A stretch of 64,000 nucleotides of DNA from Pseudorasbora parva (GCF_024679245.1 NC_090175.1:54807449-54871448); one strand, 5' to 3'. Numbered from the stretch's first letter, positions 1 to 11,449 are shown. Notes: generated from the letters alone by a model not told the origin. Numbers and translations are program-made.

Positions 1-321
1 CATTTGTTTCTTTGTTGTTGAATTAGTTCTTACTTTGCTAAAAATATATATAATTTCTGATTATAGCATGGCTTTCTGCCCACCCAATTAGAATAGTAAA
101 GTAGGCTAATGATTAGAAAAAGAAACGCTTGATCAAGGGCCCGGCCCTACCCGGCCCGCGTGTCGGTTCGGCCAGAGAATCTAAACTCTAATCTGATTAG
201 AATCTAGATCAAAAAGGACCAAAGACTTTTGATATTTGTCCTATTCAAAACTTGACTTTCCTGTACTTCAATCGTGTATTAAGACAGATGGAAACTGAAA
301 AGTTGTGATTTTCTTGGAATG
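1..321. other. No recognised feature
   Basis: This stretch is A+T-rich and has no supported gene. A short GC-rich patch near 138-172 (GGGCCCGGCCCTACCCGG) resembles a transposon terminus, but I see no partner end. Confidence 0.5.
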
Positions 322-458
322 ATATGGCTAGGAACTATACTCTCAAGGAACTAGGGACTATTTTCAGGCGCTGCAAAAAATCAATGTGCCGCTGCATGGT
401 ACTGCAGCAAAGATCCTTGGTTATTACGCTGGAATAAGAGTATAGTTCCTAGCCATAT
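322..458. mobile_element. Palindromic MITE, 137 bp
   Basis: The ends are a 22-bp perfect inverted repeat starting ATATGGCTAGGAACTATACT (322-343 and 437-458). The interior contains no ORF. The form fits a miniature inverted-repeat element. The superfamily is not resolved, and the AT-rich junctions hide any target duplication. Confidence 0.75.
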
Positions 459-1171
459 AGGCCTAGACAATTTTACATTGGTTTTAGTACACGTTGGAAC
501 TACAGAAGAGTCAATTTTTAAGTAGGAATAATATAAAAAAGTATTTGGTCATTTTTGAGCAAGATGCTATCGGTCTAATCAGATTCAATGATCTATACTA
601 AGCTATGCTAAAAGTGCTACCGCCAGATCCAGAGATCGGCTGAATTGATTTGAAAATGGTAAAACCCAAAAGTTTAACTAAGGGAGTTGGAAAATTAGCC
701 TTTTTTCTTGTCTTTTTTTAAGTGGAATGTTCCTTTAACTATGACAATATTCAAAATGAAGAGTCCAGATCTCATCCAGCTGAGTTTCCAAGTGTGTAAA
801 TCAGGATGAAGGTCCGATGACATCAGCAGGAACCCATGAGGTCCTCGTCAGTTCCATCTGCCAGCAACAGTGCCATCTGGAATGATCATCTTCCTGTGAG
901 TTAATTAACATGTGCACACCTGTGATTATCGTGTTCCCCGTGGTTAGCATGCTAAATTCAACTGATCGTCACAATACAAGTTTATATTTATTCAAAGTTT
1001 TAGCAAAGGGTTATAGATTGTTAATCTGCTCAACTACTGTACCAGCTGGGTGGGCTGAAGTCAGACTGGGGCAACACAAAGGTTAACCTAACTATGGTAA
1101 ACCATCTTGGAAGAACTAAAAGGAACCTGGACCATGCTTCAACACACAGTTTGAGTTGACAAGCTTGACTA
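459..1171. other. No recognised feature
   Basis: This is A+T-rich unique-looking DNA. No ORF of note, RNA gene or clear repeat was seen. The last 150 bases may be older sequence next to the retrotransposon fragment that follows. Confidence 0.5.
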
Positions 1172-1175
1172 TTAG

Positions 1176-1898
1176 TTGTTACCAGTTTTGTGTAGGCAGT
1201 GTAAGCTTTGTGGAAAAACAGCTAACCTCGAGCATGTACTCTCATCGTGTCGGTTAGGCTTGGCAGATGGGAAATTTAGGTGGCGACATGACAAGATTCT
1301 AGCCCAGTTGGCAGATGGCGTAGAGCAGGCGAGGAAGAAGGTGAAGAAGATTTCTAACGGGCCTAACTTTATCCACTTCGTCAGGCCAGGAGAAAGCATT
1401 GCAACAGGACGAAAGGGTAGAGGGATCTTGGCTTCAGCAAATGACTGGGAGATGAGGGCCGACCTGAAAAAGCAGCTAAAATTCCCAGAAGAAATAGCCC
1501 ACACAAGCCTTAGACCAGACATTGTCCTCTGGTCGAAAGGTATCAAGCAGGTGGTGCTCATAGAGCTAACAGTGCCCTGGGAAGAGAGGATGGAGGAGGC
1601 ACAGGAGCGTAAGCTCAAAAAATACCAAGACCTTGTCCTCAAAAGCCAGCAAAACGGATGGAAGGCCTGGAACCTGCCCGTGGAGGTCGGCTGCAGGGGC
1701 TTTGCTGGGCAGTCACTCTGGAGAACCCTTGGAATACTGGGTATCGAGGGTCTGGCCAGGAAGCGGTTGGTAGCCAATGTCACCAAACAGGCAGAAACAG
1801 CATCCCGATGGATCTGGATACAGCGAGATGTGCGGTGGCGGAGCCAACCTGGGGAAGGATCAACAACAGCAGAGACGGGTGGTGGTCAGCTGGGGTAG
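1176..1898 (+). pseudogene. RLE-type non-LTR retrotransposon, C-terminal ORF fragment
   Basis: An open stretch of about 240 codons has no ATG start; an in-frame TAG lies just upstream, so the 5' part of the element is lost. Near the start it carries a C-x2-C...H-x4-C zinc knuckle (CKLCG, then NLEHVLSSC). A conserved WRHDKIL segment follows, then a restriction-like endonuclease signature: RPDIVLW, IELTVPWE about 14 residues later, and a basic KKYQDL. This order (reverse transcriptase, CCHC knuckle, PD-(D/E)XK-like endonuclease) is the C terminus of R2, R4/Rex6, NeSL and HERO-type retrotransposons, where the enzyme nicks the target for reverse transcription. The reverse transcriptase itself is absent. 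The fragment is open to its stop, so it is either young or a recent truncation. The clade is undetermined. Confidence 0.72.
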
Positions 1899-2225
1899 AG
1901 CCAGGACGCTGGATCTGCTGTCAAGCCCTCCCGAGGTGTCATGGGCTTAAATTGATGAAACATCAATGAAGGGGGGTGCCCATCTGATGACCGGCTGTAG
2001 CCACCCAAGTCTTGTTCAGGTATGTGGCCAAGGCCTGACTTGGCTCAGGAAGGAGGACGGTCCCGCTCGGCATAGTCCCGCTGGTGCCTTGGAAGGGAAG
2101 AAGGAGAGGAGAGTGGAGAGAGCGATGCCGCTGGCCCACAGATGGTGCAGGGCAGGGTACCTGTAAAGGTGGGCCAGGCGCGATGACCCACATCGTATTT
2201 TGCATATATATGAGTGCATATATTA
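1899..2225 (+). other. Probable 3' UTR of the RLE retrotransposon
   Basis: This non-coding DNA is richer in G+C than its flanks and follows the endonuclease ORF directly. It changes to AT-rich sequence near 2200, which would fit the 3' end of the element. The assignment rests on position and composition only. Confidence 0.4.
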
Positions 2226-2257
2226 TAATATTATAAGGTGCTTAGGTGCAGTTTGTT

Positions 2258-2538
2258 AATCGTTGCAGTTTGAGTATCTGAGCACATGGAGAAGCTACAG
2301 TGGCTGGAACAGGACAAATATGTCCTCGTCATAGAATGCAGAGGATGACTAGTGCTCTGTAGAGAAGTTTGTCCGTTTAGGGCTACTGTAGAAACATGAC
2401 GGTGCAAAATGGAGATTGTGGACCCGCGGTGTATGGAGGTAGGAATGGCTCAACATAATGGTACATTTTACATTGTAGATATGGATAATATATTTAATTT
2501 CTCTTAATAGTTGGCCATAAATTCTACACATTGCACCT
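2258..2538. mobile_element. TTAA-type MITE, right-hand fragment
   Basis: The right end reads TACACATTGCACCT followed by TTAA (2539-2542). This matches the end structure of other TTAA-flanked elements in the window, where an AGGTGCA-type terminus abuts TTAA. No matching left terminus was found, so it is probably 5'-truncated. Confidence 0.5.
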
Positions 2539-2567
2539 TTAAGATCAGTTGCAATTTAGTATGATTG

Positions 2568-3210
2568 TAAATGAGCAAGCAAATGGACAACAACAACAAC
2601 AAAAAAGAATAAATAAGCAAATAAATAAATAAGCCAATAAATAACGAATGAAATTAAAGAAATAAAACTAACAAACAGACAAACAAACAAGTAAAACAAA
2701 TGCATAAGTTGAATAAATAAATAAAATAAATAAACATACAAAAAATAAACTAACAATTAAAACGAATAAATAAATAAATAAAATAAATAAGCGTACAAAA
2801 AATAATCTAATAACTAAAACAAACGAATGAATGAATGAATGAATGAATGAATGAATGAATGAATGAATGAATGAATGAATGAATACATAAATAAAATGAA
2901 TAAACAAATGAATAAAATAAAAAAATAAACTAACTAATAACTAAAATAAATTTTTATATATAGAGATACATACAGTACATACATATAACTACCTCATAAA
3001 ATGAGCAAGCAAATGGACAACAACAACAAAAAAGCAAATAAGCAAATAAATAAATAAGCCAATAAATAATGAATGAAATTAAAGAAATAAAACAAACAAA
3101 CAAACAAACAAACAAGTAAAACAAATACATTAGTTGAATAAATAAATAAAATAAATAAACATACAAAAATAATCTAATAACTAAAACAAACAAACAAACA
3201 AACAAACAAA

Positions 3211-3301
<91 letters not shown>

Positions 3302-3378
3302 AATAAATTAACTAACTAATAACTAAAATAAATTAATATAGATACATACAGTACATACATATAACTACCTCAGAAAAC
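2568..3378. repeat. A-rich tandem duplication, ~430-bp unit
   Basis: Two head-to-tail units start with TGAGCAAGCAAATGGACAAC (about 2570 and 3002). They end with a shared GATACATACAGTACATACAT-type block (about 2963 and 3340). Unit 1 contains a GAAT run (2822-2884). Unit 2 contains a long AAAT run (about 3205-3302). The units differ mainly in which simple repeat expanded. The translations are low-complexity and not genes. Confidence 0.8.
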
Positions 3379-4531
3379 TAGGTGAAGGATTTCCCTGGAT
3401 GGTCTTGAGATGATCATTTGATTTTGTTTCTACAGATGATGACTTTTTAAAGAATCTGAAAATATGATCCAACGTGGCTGCCCTGGATTTCACAGGCAAT
3501 TCCTTGGAACCTTGAACCAGTGAACTCACGAAATGCTCTACCAGAAACCCGTCAGAAAAGCTTATTTAGACCTCTTTAAGTGTTTTATCCTTTCTCTCAG
3601 CATCCCTTCCCGTAAGCCTAGCAGGAAGGTCTTTTGCCTTTCTTTCAAGCACAAAGTCCTGAGTTCAATCACAGGGCCACATTATTCCTGCATGGCTATA
3701 AAGGCCTCACAACTTATAACCTTGACACTTCTTTGCAACCTAGAACATACATGATTTGAACAAAGAAAGAGAGGAAAGCTCAAAGAAAGTGCATAAACAC
3801 GCTAAAGCAGAGCTGTCTCGCTCGCAAGACACAAACACTCTCCAGGCCTGCCGAGACCCATCATCAGAGTTGGGTCTCTGGAGAAAAGGTCATATTGGCA
3901 GTCAATGTGCCCTCTATGAGCATAAACCCTCATCAGCAGTCTGATAGCAGGAAAACATCCATGCCAGCAGTCCGAATCCTGCATACGGAATGACTTTCAA
4001 ACAGCAATACGCCATAAGTCTCGGTACGCCGTGGCTATTTCTGCTCCATAAGTCCTGACAATAGTCAGTGATGTGCATTATACATCCCTTAGGGGGGGAA
4101 AGATCCCTGTAAAAGATATATATTACTCCCGTGGGAACAACTTTTCATGGTTTTCGTTTGAAATGCACACGGTTGCTGATAGATTACATATCTAATGCAC
4201 TTCCAGACGAGAAAAATAATTAAATAAATAAATAAAATAAAACTTATGTAAATCATATTTCATCAGCTACTGGTGACAATTAATTTCACTTATAAATATT
4301 TAATCTTAAGACAAAGCTGGATGCATAAAGAGTGAAAAGCACAGGCAGCAAGTAATATCAACAGTTACTATTTTTGAGGAAACCGATATATTGCATTTCT
4401 CAGGACTCTTTGATTAATAGAGAGCTCTAAAGAACAGCTTTTACTGGAAATATAATCTTTTGTAATATTTGTAACACGTGTGTTCAATTTAATGCACCCT
4501 AGCTGATTGCAGTATTTATTAAAAACAAAAA
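3379..4531. other. No recognised feature
   Basis: Only small unsupported ORFs occur here, and I recognise no gene or repeat. The segment at about 3640-3680 (ending GAGTTCAATCACAGGGCC) vaguely resembles a tRNA/SINE T-arm but is too short to call. Confidence 0.45.
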
Positions 4532-4820
4532 CGGTGAGACTTTACAAATAGGTTCATTAGCTAGCATTAGTCAACTACATTAGATAACATTAACTAATAA
4601 TGAATAGCACTTATAAAGCATTTACTTATATTTGTTAATGTTAATTTCAACATGCATTATTAAAATCGTATTAGTTAATGCACTGTGAACTAACATGAAC
4701 AAACCATGAACGGCTGCATTTTTATTAACTAACATTAACAAAGATTAACTGATGGTTAGTCCAGGATCACCAATGCATGAACTAATGTTAACTAATGCAA
4801 CCTTATTGTAAAGTGTTACC
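4532..4820. mobile_element. MITE with GTAACACTTTACAATAAGG-type ends
   Basis: The right end reads AACCTTATTGTAAAGTGTTA and the left end GTGAGACTTTACAAATAGGT, imperfect inverted repeats. The interior is built from repeated TTAGTTAATGTTAACTAA-like words. I recognise it as a common fish inverted-repeat element, and it is diverged. Confidence 0.65.
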
Positions 4821-5564
4821 GCAAAAACGATAAATAATTAATGCACAAGACAAAGCCAGATAAATAAAGAGTGCAACGCCCAGGCAGCAAGTTAATAAAT
4901 GTGAAATCAGTGATATTTTTCACCCTTTCGCACTTTTCACACAGCGACAGCATCTGACAAATAATTAATCTTATGCTGCGATTGCAGAGACCTCGTCCAA
5001 ATATGGATTTCCAATTTGCATAGTTCAGCCTGCGTTCTGTCAGAAAGCTGCAGTTCAAACAGGTCTAAAGATGAGGCCACTGGACTATTTATATCTGCAG
5101 CTGAAGGGGGTTGGCATGACTGGAATTAGGAGTCGAATCGATGGTCCAATGAGGCGTAGGGGACAGGAGTCTTTATTCAAATGAGAATAATTGATTGGTC
5201 ACCCTTTTGATTTACATATAAATGAAAGCTTTTTATCAGTCTGTCCACCTGTTTGAACCTCATCACGAGCCGTGCCCCTGTGAGAGATGTGACGTGGTGT
5301 TGGTCTTCATTCGCACTTCAATGAGCGACGGCTCGGGTTCTGACATCGCCGAGCTCTTTGTATTTGGCTGGGGTCGCCACATCAGAAATGAGATGTTTGC
5401 TGACTCCATCGCGATGAAAACATTTGCCCAGTGGAGGGGGAGGCGGAAATGACAGTGACCCTAAAGGTCACATTAAAATCTTTAGTAATATTTTTACATT
5501 TATTTTGGGGACAGCTTTTAGTGAAGGGAGAGATTCAGAGATTAGCGGCTTCAAAAGTTTGGAA
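4821..5564. other. No recognised feature
   Basis: A 76-codon ORF at 5222-5452 is open, but it has no recognised domain and no neighbouring splice or promoter context. I do not call it a gene. Confidence 0.4.
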
Positions 5565-5790
5565 GCCTGCTCACACAGGCTGCGTTTATTTGATCAAAAA
5601 TACAGTAAAAATAGTAATATTGTGAAATATTAGTACAATTTAAAATAACTATTTTCATTGTGAATATTTCAAACTATAATTTATTCCATCATTACTCATT
5701 TTCAGTGTCACAGAATCCTTTAGAAATCATTATAATATGATTTTTCTGCTCAGGAAACATTCATGATGATTATCAATGTTGAAGACTATT
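5565..5790 (+). mobile_element. Dispersed fish repeat, copy 1
   Basis: It starts around CACAGGCTGCGTTTATTTGA and continues through TGTGAAATATTAGTACAATT, CAGTGTCACAGAATCCTT and TATCAATGTTGAA. The same word order recurs at 18.33, 22.01 and, on the other strand, 30.77 kb. This marks a dispersed MITE-like family with no coding capacity. Its right end runs directly into the GATG satellite. Confidence 0.65.
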
Positions 5791-5799
5791 TAAAAATGC

Positions 5800-6651
5800 T
5801 GATGGATGGATGGATGGATGGATGGATGGATGGATGGATGGATGGATGGATGGATGGATGGATGGATGGATGGATGGATGGATGGATGGATGGATGGATG
5901 GATGGATGGATGGATGGATGGATGGATTTGAACTTTACAAATTATGATGATGGATGGATGGATGGATTTGAACTTTAAAAATTATGATGGATGGATGGAT
6001 GGATGGATGGATGGATGGATGGATGGATGGATGGATGGATGGATGGATGGATGGATGGATTTGAACTTTACAAATTATGATGATGGATGGATGGATGGAT
6101 TTGAACTTTAAAAATTATGATGGATGGATGGATGGATGGATGGATGGATGGATGGATGGATGGATGGATGGATGGATGGATGGATGGATGGATGGATGGA
6201 TGGATGGATGGATTTGAACTTTAAAAATTATGATGATGGATGGATGGATGGATTTGAACTTTAAAAATTATGATGATGGATGGATGGATGGATGGATTTA
6301 AACTTTAAAAATTATGATGATGGATGGATGGATGGATGGATGGGTGGATGGATAGATTTGAACTTTAAAAATTATGATGATGGATGGATGGATGGATGGA
6401 TGGATGGATGGATGGATGGATGGATGGATGGATGGATGGATGGATGGATGGATTTGAACTTTAAAAATTATGATGATGGATGGATGGATGGATGGATGGA
6501 TGGATGGATGGATGGATGGATGGATTTCAACTTTAAAAATTATGATGATGGATGGATGGATGGATGGATGGATGGATGGATGGATGGATGGATGGATGGA
6601 TGGATGGATGGATGGATGGATGGATGGATGGATGGATGGATGGATGGATGT
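5800..6651 (+). repeat. GATG satellite with a recurring spacer
   Basis: Long GGAT/GATG runs are interrupted ten times by TTTGAACTTTAAAAATTATG or a one-base variant (near 5927, 5967, 6059, 6099, 6212, 6252, 6297, 6356, 6453 and 6524). The first two spacers repeat with the same 132-bp offset as the next two, which indicates a higher-order unit. The translations are DGWM repeats and not a protein. Confidence 0.92.
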
Positions 6652-6730
6652 TTAAAGAATCGTAAGAAATGTAACAACATAGTGATCTTGAAACATTTCT
6701 CATCAAATTCTGCCAAGACCAAATGATCTT

Positions 6731-8940
6731 GGCTGCATTTCCCGATAACGTTGTCTCTAGACTCTAACGTTGTCTGACGTAGAGTCTAAAGGTATAACTT
6801 AACTGAAGGTATACAATTTCTAGGTGTGTTCCCCGACTATACCTTAGTAGGTTGCTTAAGGTAAACCTTCTTAAGTGCGACGTTAGCGGGTGCTGTCCGT
6901 GGCGGCGGTGCTGAATTGGCTTGTGTCGATTGCTCAATAATCGATTATTTACTTATGCAGGGGCTGTTTCACTGCGTTATGCGGAGAAAAAAATATGCTC
7001 TTTATAAAATAAGCACTTCAGAAAGAGTTGATCTTTCATTTATCAAACAGAATTGCACCTAAATTTGACATAATTCTGAAATGAGTGCATGAACCAGCAA
7101 TCTCATGCTCAACCGCATGAGCATCACGCGTCATTTAAATTATTACGACATATTTTCCATAGAGTGTCTTGATTTACTCCACAAACAGGGATGATTGCCC
7201 ATACAGCAGCTGCTTCACATTATTGTGTAAATGACCAATTTATATTATTAGATGGCCTAGTCAATAAAAACACAATGTATAATCAGCTGCTACTATATGT
7301 GGAGAAAAAATAAAGCAGCAGCTGATTTCAGGGCTGAGGGGGTAGCTGAGCTCCGTCAAGTTTGTCTCAAAAAAGTTGGTCCAACAAGAGCTAAAAGCTG
7401 CTGAATTTGCTTTCGTGGTAGGCTAAATTTATTTTTAATAGCAGCTTCTGACATGGTAGCCAGGGGACTAAAGTTTTCATGACTAAATGGCTCCGCGGAT
7501 GGCGCCGTCTTTGATTTAGCACAATTCTATTCGCTGCGATCGCTGCCAAAGTTTGACTAAACTCCCCTCCACAATCATTCCCTTTAAATAGACTCCTAAG
7601 CCTTTCCTGTCTAATGGTTTGCCAGCTGATGTACCTTTGGATAATGTCATTAAAAAGCTAACAACCGTTAGTGTTTGTAATTAAAAATGTTATGACAATT
7701 TTAATCCTTGCATTAAATTTTTTTTTAAAAATAATTAATTAGACTAGCCTAATTGAACACTGGGTGTATATTACAACTTCAGAATTATATTCGTATAGAC
7801 TGAAATATAAAGAAGCTTTTTTTTCACAGTGGTGGCCACTAGTGGAATGAACTTTTAACAGTGATAAGGTATAGCTAAGAGTGGTCCAGACCAACCTTAC
7901 GAAAGTATGACTTAAAGAAGGTATTCTTAAAGGACAACTCCGGTGAGAAATGAGCCTAGGGGTAATGAACAGATGGTTACAGAGTAGATCGTTCTCTGGG
8001 ATGCGTTTTCATGGAAATCGAATGTAAAGAGTTTTATCTTTAAAAACAGATTAGCTTATAACACTAGTCTATGGGGCACAGGTTAAGTGAAATTAAATCG
8101 CTAGTTAATAGCACTAACAAGGCTAAAAATAGCCTCACACTAACACAGTAGCATAATGAGGGTCCCAACATGCAAACCGAAGCATTGAGAACTTTGTAAG
8201 AGTACAAACAGTTTAATAAGAAGACAGTTTATAGACATACTGCATTACGTGTTCACGGACAGGCGCCATCTTGGAAAACAGTCTCGACTCATCGAGCGAC
8301 GAGAGCTCTGCTAAGTGATGAACTGTGACTTGGAATCTCATATGGTCCGTTGTTTCCGGAAGAAAACACTGAACACAACAGAGAAAATAAATAAATAAAT
8401 AAAAAAATGTCCATGTTATTACATTTCACAAACTTAATTCCTATCGACCAGCTCACTTGGAACAGCGCTCATAGATCGATTCATCGAGACTGTTTTTCGA
8501 GATGGTGCCTGTCCGTGAACGCGTAAGGCACTATGTTTACAACGTATCTTTTTATTAAGCTGTTTGTACTCTTACAAAGTTCTCAATGCTTCGGTTTGCA
8601 TGTAGGGACCCTCATTATGCTACCGTGTAAGTGTGAGGCTATTTTGAGCCTTGTTAGTGGTATTAACTAGCGATTTAATTTTACCACCCTGTGTCTACCC
8701 TGTGCCCCATAGACTAGTGTTATAAACTAATCTGTTTTTAGAGATAAAACTCTTTACATTCGATTTTCAAGAAAACGCATCCCAGAGAACGATCTACTCG
8801 GTAACCATCTGTTAATTACCCCTAGGTTCATTTCTCACCGGAGTTGTCCTTTAACTAAGTTTGTTTCGGGAAACACATATTAACGTTAAGGGATAACTTA
8901 AGAATGATGTAGAGTTAAGAAGGTTTCGGGAAATGCAGCC
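6731..8940. mobile_element. Outer TIR element (GGCTGCATTTCCCGA ends)
   Basis: The left end GGCTGCATTTCCCGATAAC and right end TCGGGAAATGCAGCC are inverted copies. Subterminal AAGGT, TTAAG and TTAACG words also recur in opposite orientation near both ends. The interior of about 2.2 kb encodes nothing supported, and 7931-8850 is a younger insertion. Without the insert the element is about 1.3 kb and non-autonomous. No clear target duplication was found. Confidence 0.6.
7931..8850. mobile_element. Long-TIR TTAA element, nested
   Basis: It starts AGGACAACTCCGGTGAG and ends with the inverted copy. TTAA lies directly outside both ends (7927-7930 and 8851-8854). The arms are about 370 bp each (7931-8300 and 8480-8850) and diverged at scattered sites, around a core of about 180 bp. 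TTAA target sites are characteristic of piggyBac-type and some other elements. No transposase is present. An interior fragment of the same family lies at 28545-28755. Confidence 0.82.
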
Positions 8941-9950
8941 CAGAGCTGCTCAATATAATATATAAATGTATAGCTCTGTACGCTTAATCATTGAAGTCTA
9001 TTTTAAGAGCTTTTAGGAGAAATGACTAAGAAAATAAATAAACCTAACTATCCGTATATAAGGAATCAATAAATAAAGCTATCATTTTCCACCAGAGATT
9101 GATCTCACACACTAAATGTGTTTCGTCACTGTAATTGTTTAATGCTATTGAACAAGCCTGACTGCATTATGTTACACTAATGAAGGTCCTTTTTACAGGT
9201 CAGAAAAAACAGCAGTTCAGGCAATACAGGAACCAACCAGGAACCAACACTGTCTTATCAGGAGGGACACTGTTCTCCTCTGCTCTTTCTACATCTTATT
9301 TAGGTTATAAACCTCATTTAATTGTCATTTCTTTATTCAATGAGCCATGACTTACGAACAGTCTGAGCTCCCCGGGAGTATTACAGGTGATTAGGTTAAT
9401 CGCTTTTGCTGACGGAGGAGTCATAATTACTGCACTGTTCCTGCAAAGAAGGTGAGGAATTCAATGATCTTGAATCCTAAACAACCTTGAATAACTAATG
9501 AAATTGTGAGCACGTGTTTTTCAGGACACGGGTTAAATGGTTTCGCTCAGATGTTGCTCTGTCATTGTTCAGGAGAGCTTCGGTAATGATGTGACCAGGT
9601 ACTGCATGTTTCTTTTATCTATCATGTTTTTCTCAGATGTTTCTCCTATAAAATTAGACTCAGAGTCAATAGTTGCCATATCCAACAAGAGTAAAGAGCT
9701 GTAAAATGAATGTGGACAGCCATTCAGATCACTAGGTCATGGAGTAATTTCATGAGAATTGTTTGAGTTCATCTTGATCACATCTGACTTTTGATCACAG
9801 GACTCATTTATAATAATATCTGAGAAGAAGCAAATATCTTCATTTCATCAGCACTGAATCTCACTGCTGCCTTAAACAATTTAGAATGAGACATAATATG
9901 TGATTTGTGTGCTCTACAGGCTCTACACTGCACTGATGTTGTTATATATA
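8941..9950. other. No recognised feature
   Basis: This is unique-looking A+T-rich DNA without an ORF of interest. The stretch at 9290-9560 is less repetitive than its surroundings, but nothing in it can be named. Confidence 0.45.
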
Positions 9951-9955
9951 TATAT

Positions 9956-10031
9956 GAAAAAAAAAAAATGAAGAGACCACACATCATTGAGAAATCAATG
10001 TTAAGTGGTCTCTTAATTTTTTTCAGGGCTG
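9956..10031. mobile_element. Short palindromic Tc1-type MITE, copy 1
   Basis: The right half reads AAGTGGTCTCTTAATTTTTT then CAGGGCTGTA. The left half is its decayed inverse (GAAGAGACCAC). A better-preserved copy lies at 32595-32674. Tc1-like elements target TA, and TA borders the right end. It abuts the next Tc1-like copy directly. Confidence 0.7.
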
Positions 10032-10033
10032 TA

Positions 10034-10858
10034 TACTGATCAGGCATAACATAATTAACACCATAATGGTCCCCCTTTTGCTGCCAAAACAGCCCTGACT
10101 CGTCAAGGTATCGAGATTTCTAGACCCCTGATGTTGTGCTGTGGTATCTGGCACTAAGATGTTAGCAGCAGATCCTTTAAGTCCTGTAAGATATGAGGTG
10201 GGGCCTTCATGGGTCGGACTTGTTTGTTCAGCACATCCCACAGATGCTCAATTGGATTGAGATCTGGGGAATCTGGAAGCCAGGTCAACACCTCAAACTG
10301 GTTGTGCTCCTCAAACCATTCCTGAGTCATTTTTGCTTTGTGGTAGGAGCATTATCTGCTGAAAGAGCCACAGACACCAAAGAATACCGTTTCCATGAAA
10401 GGATGTACATGGTCTGGAACAGTGCTTAGGTAGCTGGTGTGTGTGTGTTAGAGTAACATCCACATGGATGACAGGACCCAAGGTTTCCCAGCAGAACATT
10501 GCCCAAAGCATCACACTATTGGGGTCAGCATAGTGGCTGGTCAGCGGCTATGCCGTCCCATACACAACAAACTGAGATGCACTGTGTATTCTGACACCTC
10601 TCTATCAGAACCAGCATTAACTTCTTAATGAAGTTAACTTCTCTTAACTTAATTTCTCTTTAACTTCTCTTAACTTAACTTATCTTAACTTCTTAATGAA
10701 GTTAACTTCTTAAGAGCAATTTGAGCTACATTAGCTTGTCTATTTGATCGGACCACAAAGGCCAGCCCATGCTCTCCACGTGCATCAATGAGCCTTGGCC
10801 GCCCATGACCCTGTTGCTGGTCCACCACTGTTCTTTTTTTTGGATAGATACTGACCAC
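10034..10858 (-). pseudogene. Tc1-like transposase remnant (family A)
   Basis: The minus strand encodes a decayed Tc1/mariner transposase, the DDE enzyme that excises and reinserts its element at TA. The terminal CTGATCAGGCATAACAT starts at 10034. Reading leftward on the minus strand, the C-terminal part holds DLNPIEHLWD, the third acidic position of the DD34E triad. The right part, from about 10716, matches the N-terminal domain that is also seen at 15.9-16.1 kb. The central region lacks a stretch expected between the QQDN-type motif and the N-terminal half. The copy stops within the N-terminal helix-turn-helix coding region, next to a TA run at 10861. Frames are broken. At 10615-10715 a TTCTCTTAACTT word has expanded locally. 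Confidence 0.82.
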
Positions 10859-10977
10859 TGCATATATATATATATGTTCAGCTTGTAGAGAAGAGAAGAA
10901 AAAAAACATTGATATGAACTGCAGTCAATTCTTCATGTTACATGACTGTATAGCTCTCTGTGTTTGTGCTGCTGCAG

Positions 10978-11153
10978 TGACACATCACAGATGGTGTGGA
11001 TCAGGGTCAACAGAGATGACCTCAGCCTCGCTCGGCCTGCTGGGAACTCTGAGCCGCATCTGAGCTCCAAAACCTCTGATACACAGATCAGACCATCTCA
11101 AAGTCTCTGAAGAATGAACCTCCGAAGACATTTGCCGCGTTACTGCCACTCAG
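10978..11153 (+). other. Candidate host 5' exon
   Basis: A pyrimidine-bearing acceptor (TTGTGCTGCTGCAG, ending 10977) and a consensus donor (CAG then GTAAGAG at 11154) bracket 176 bp of non-repetitive sequence. An ATG at 11114 has an in-frame TGA six bases upstream and gives MNLRRHLPRYCHS before the donor. I do not recognise the peptide. This could be a first coding exon of a gene extending to the right, or a chance arrangement. Confidence 0.25.
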
Positions 11154-11259
11154 GTAAGAGAGAGAAGATGTGTGTGTGTGTGACTTTAGATGTCAAGGTA
11201 AAACCTTCCCAAAAAAAAGGTAAAACCCCAAAGAAGTTTGGGTGGGTGGGTAAGTGAGA

Positions 11260-11361
<102 letters not shown>

Positions 11362-11449
11362 CAAATGAGTGAATGACAGTGAAGCAATGCAACTGACGCT
11401 GGTAAATCATAATTATGACAGCATGGTGAATGCAGATTAAGTTTATGTA

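Noticed and set aside
3640..3690. tRNA or SINE head
   Set aside because: Only a T-arm-like word; no A box, anticodon arm or tail.
5800..6651. CRISPR-like pattern of repeat and spacer
   Set aside because: The constant unit is the spacer-like TTTGAACTT block and the variable part is a simple GATG run. There are no unique spacers, and the genome is eukaryotic.
5763..6726. ORFs encoding DGWM repeats (71 and 148 codons)
   Set aside because: Translation of the GATG satellite in every frame; no protein-like content outside the repeat.
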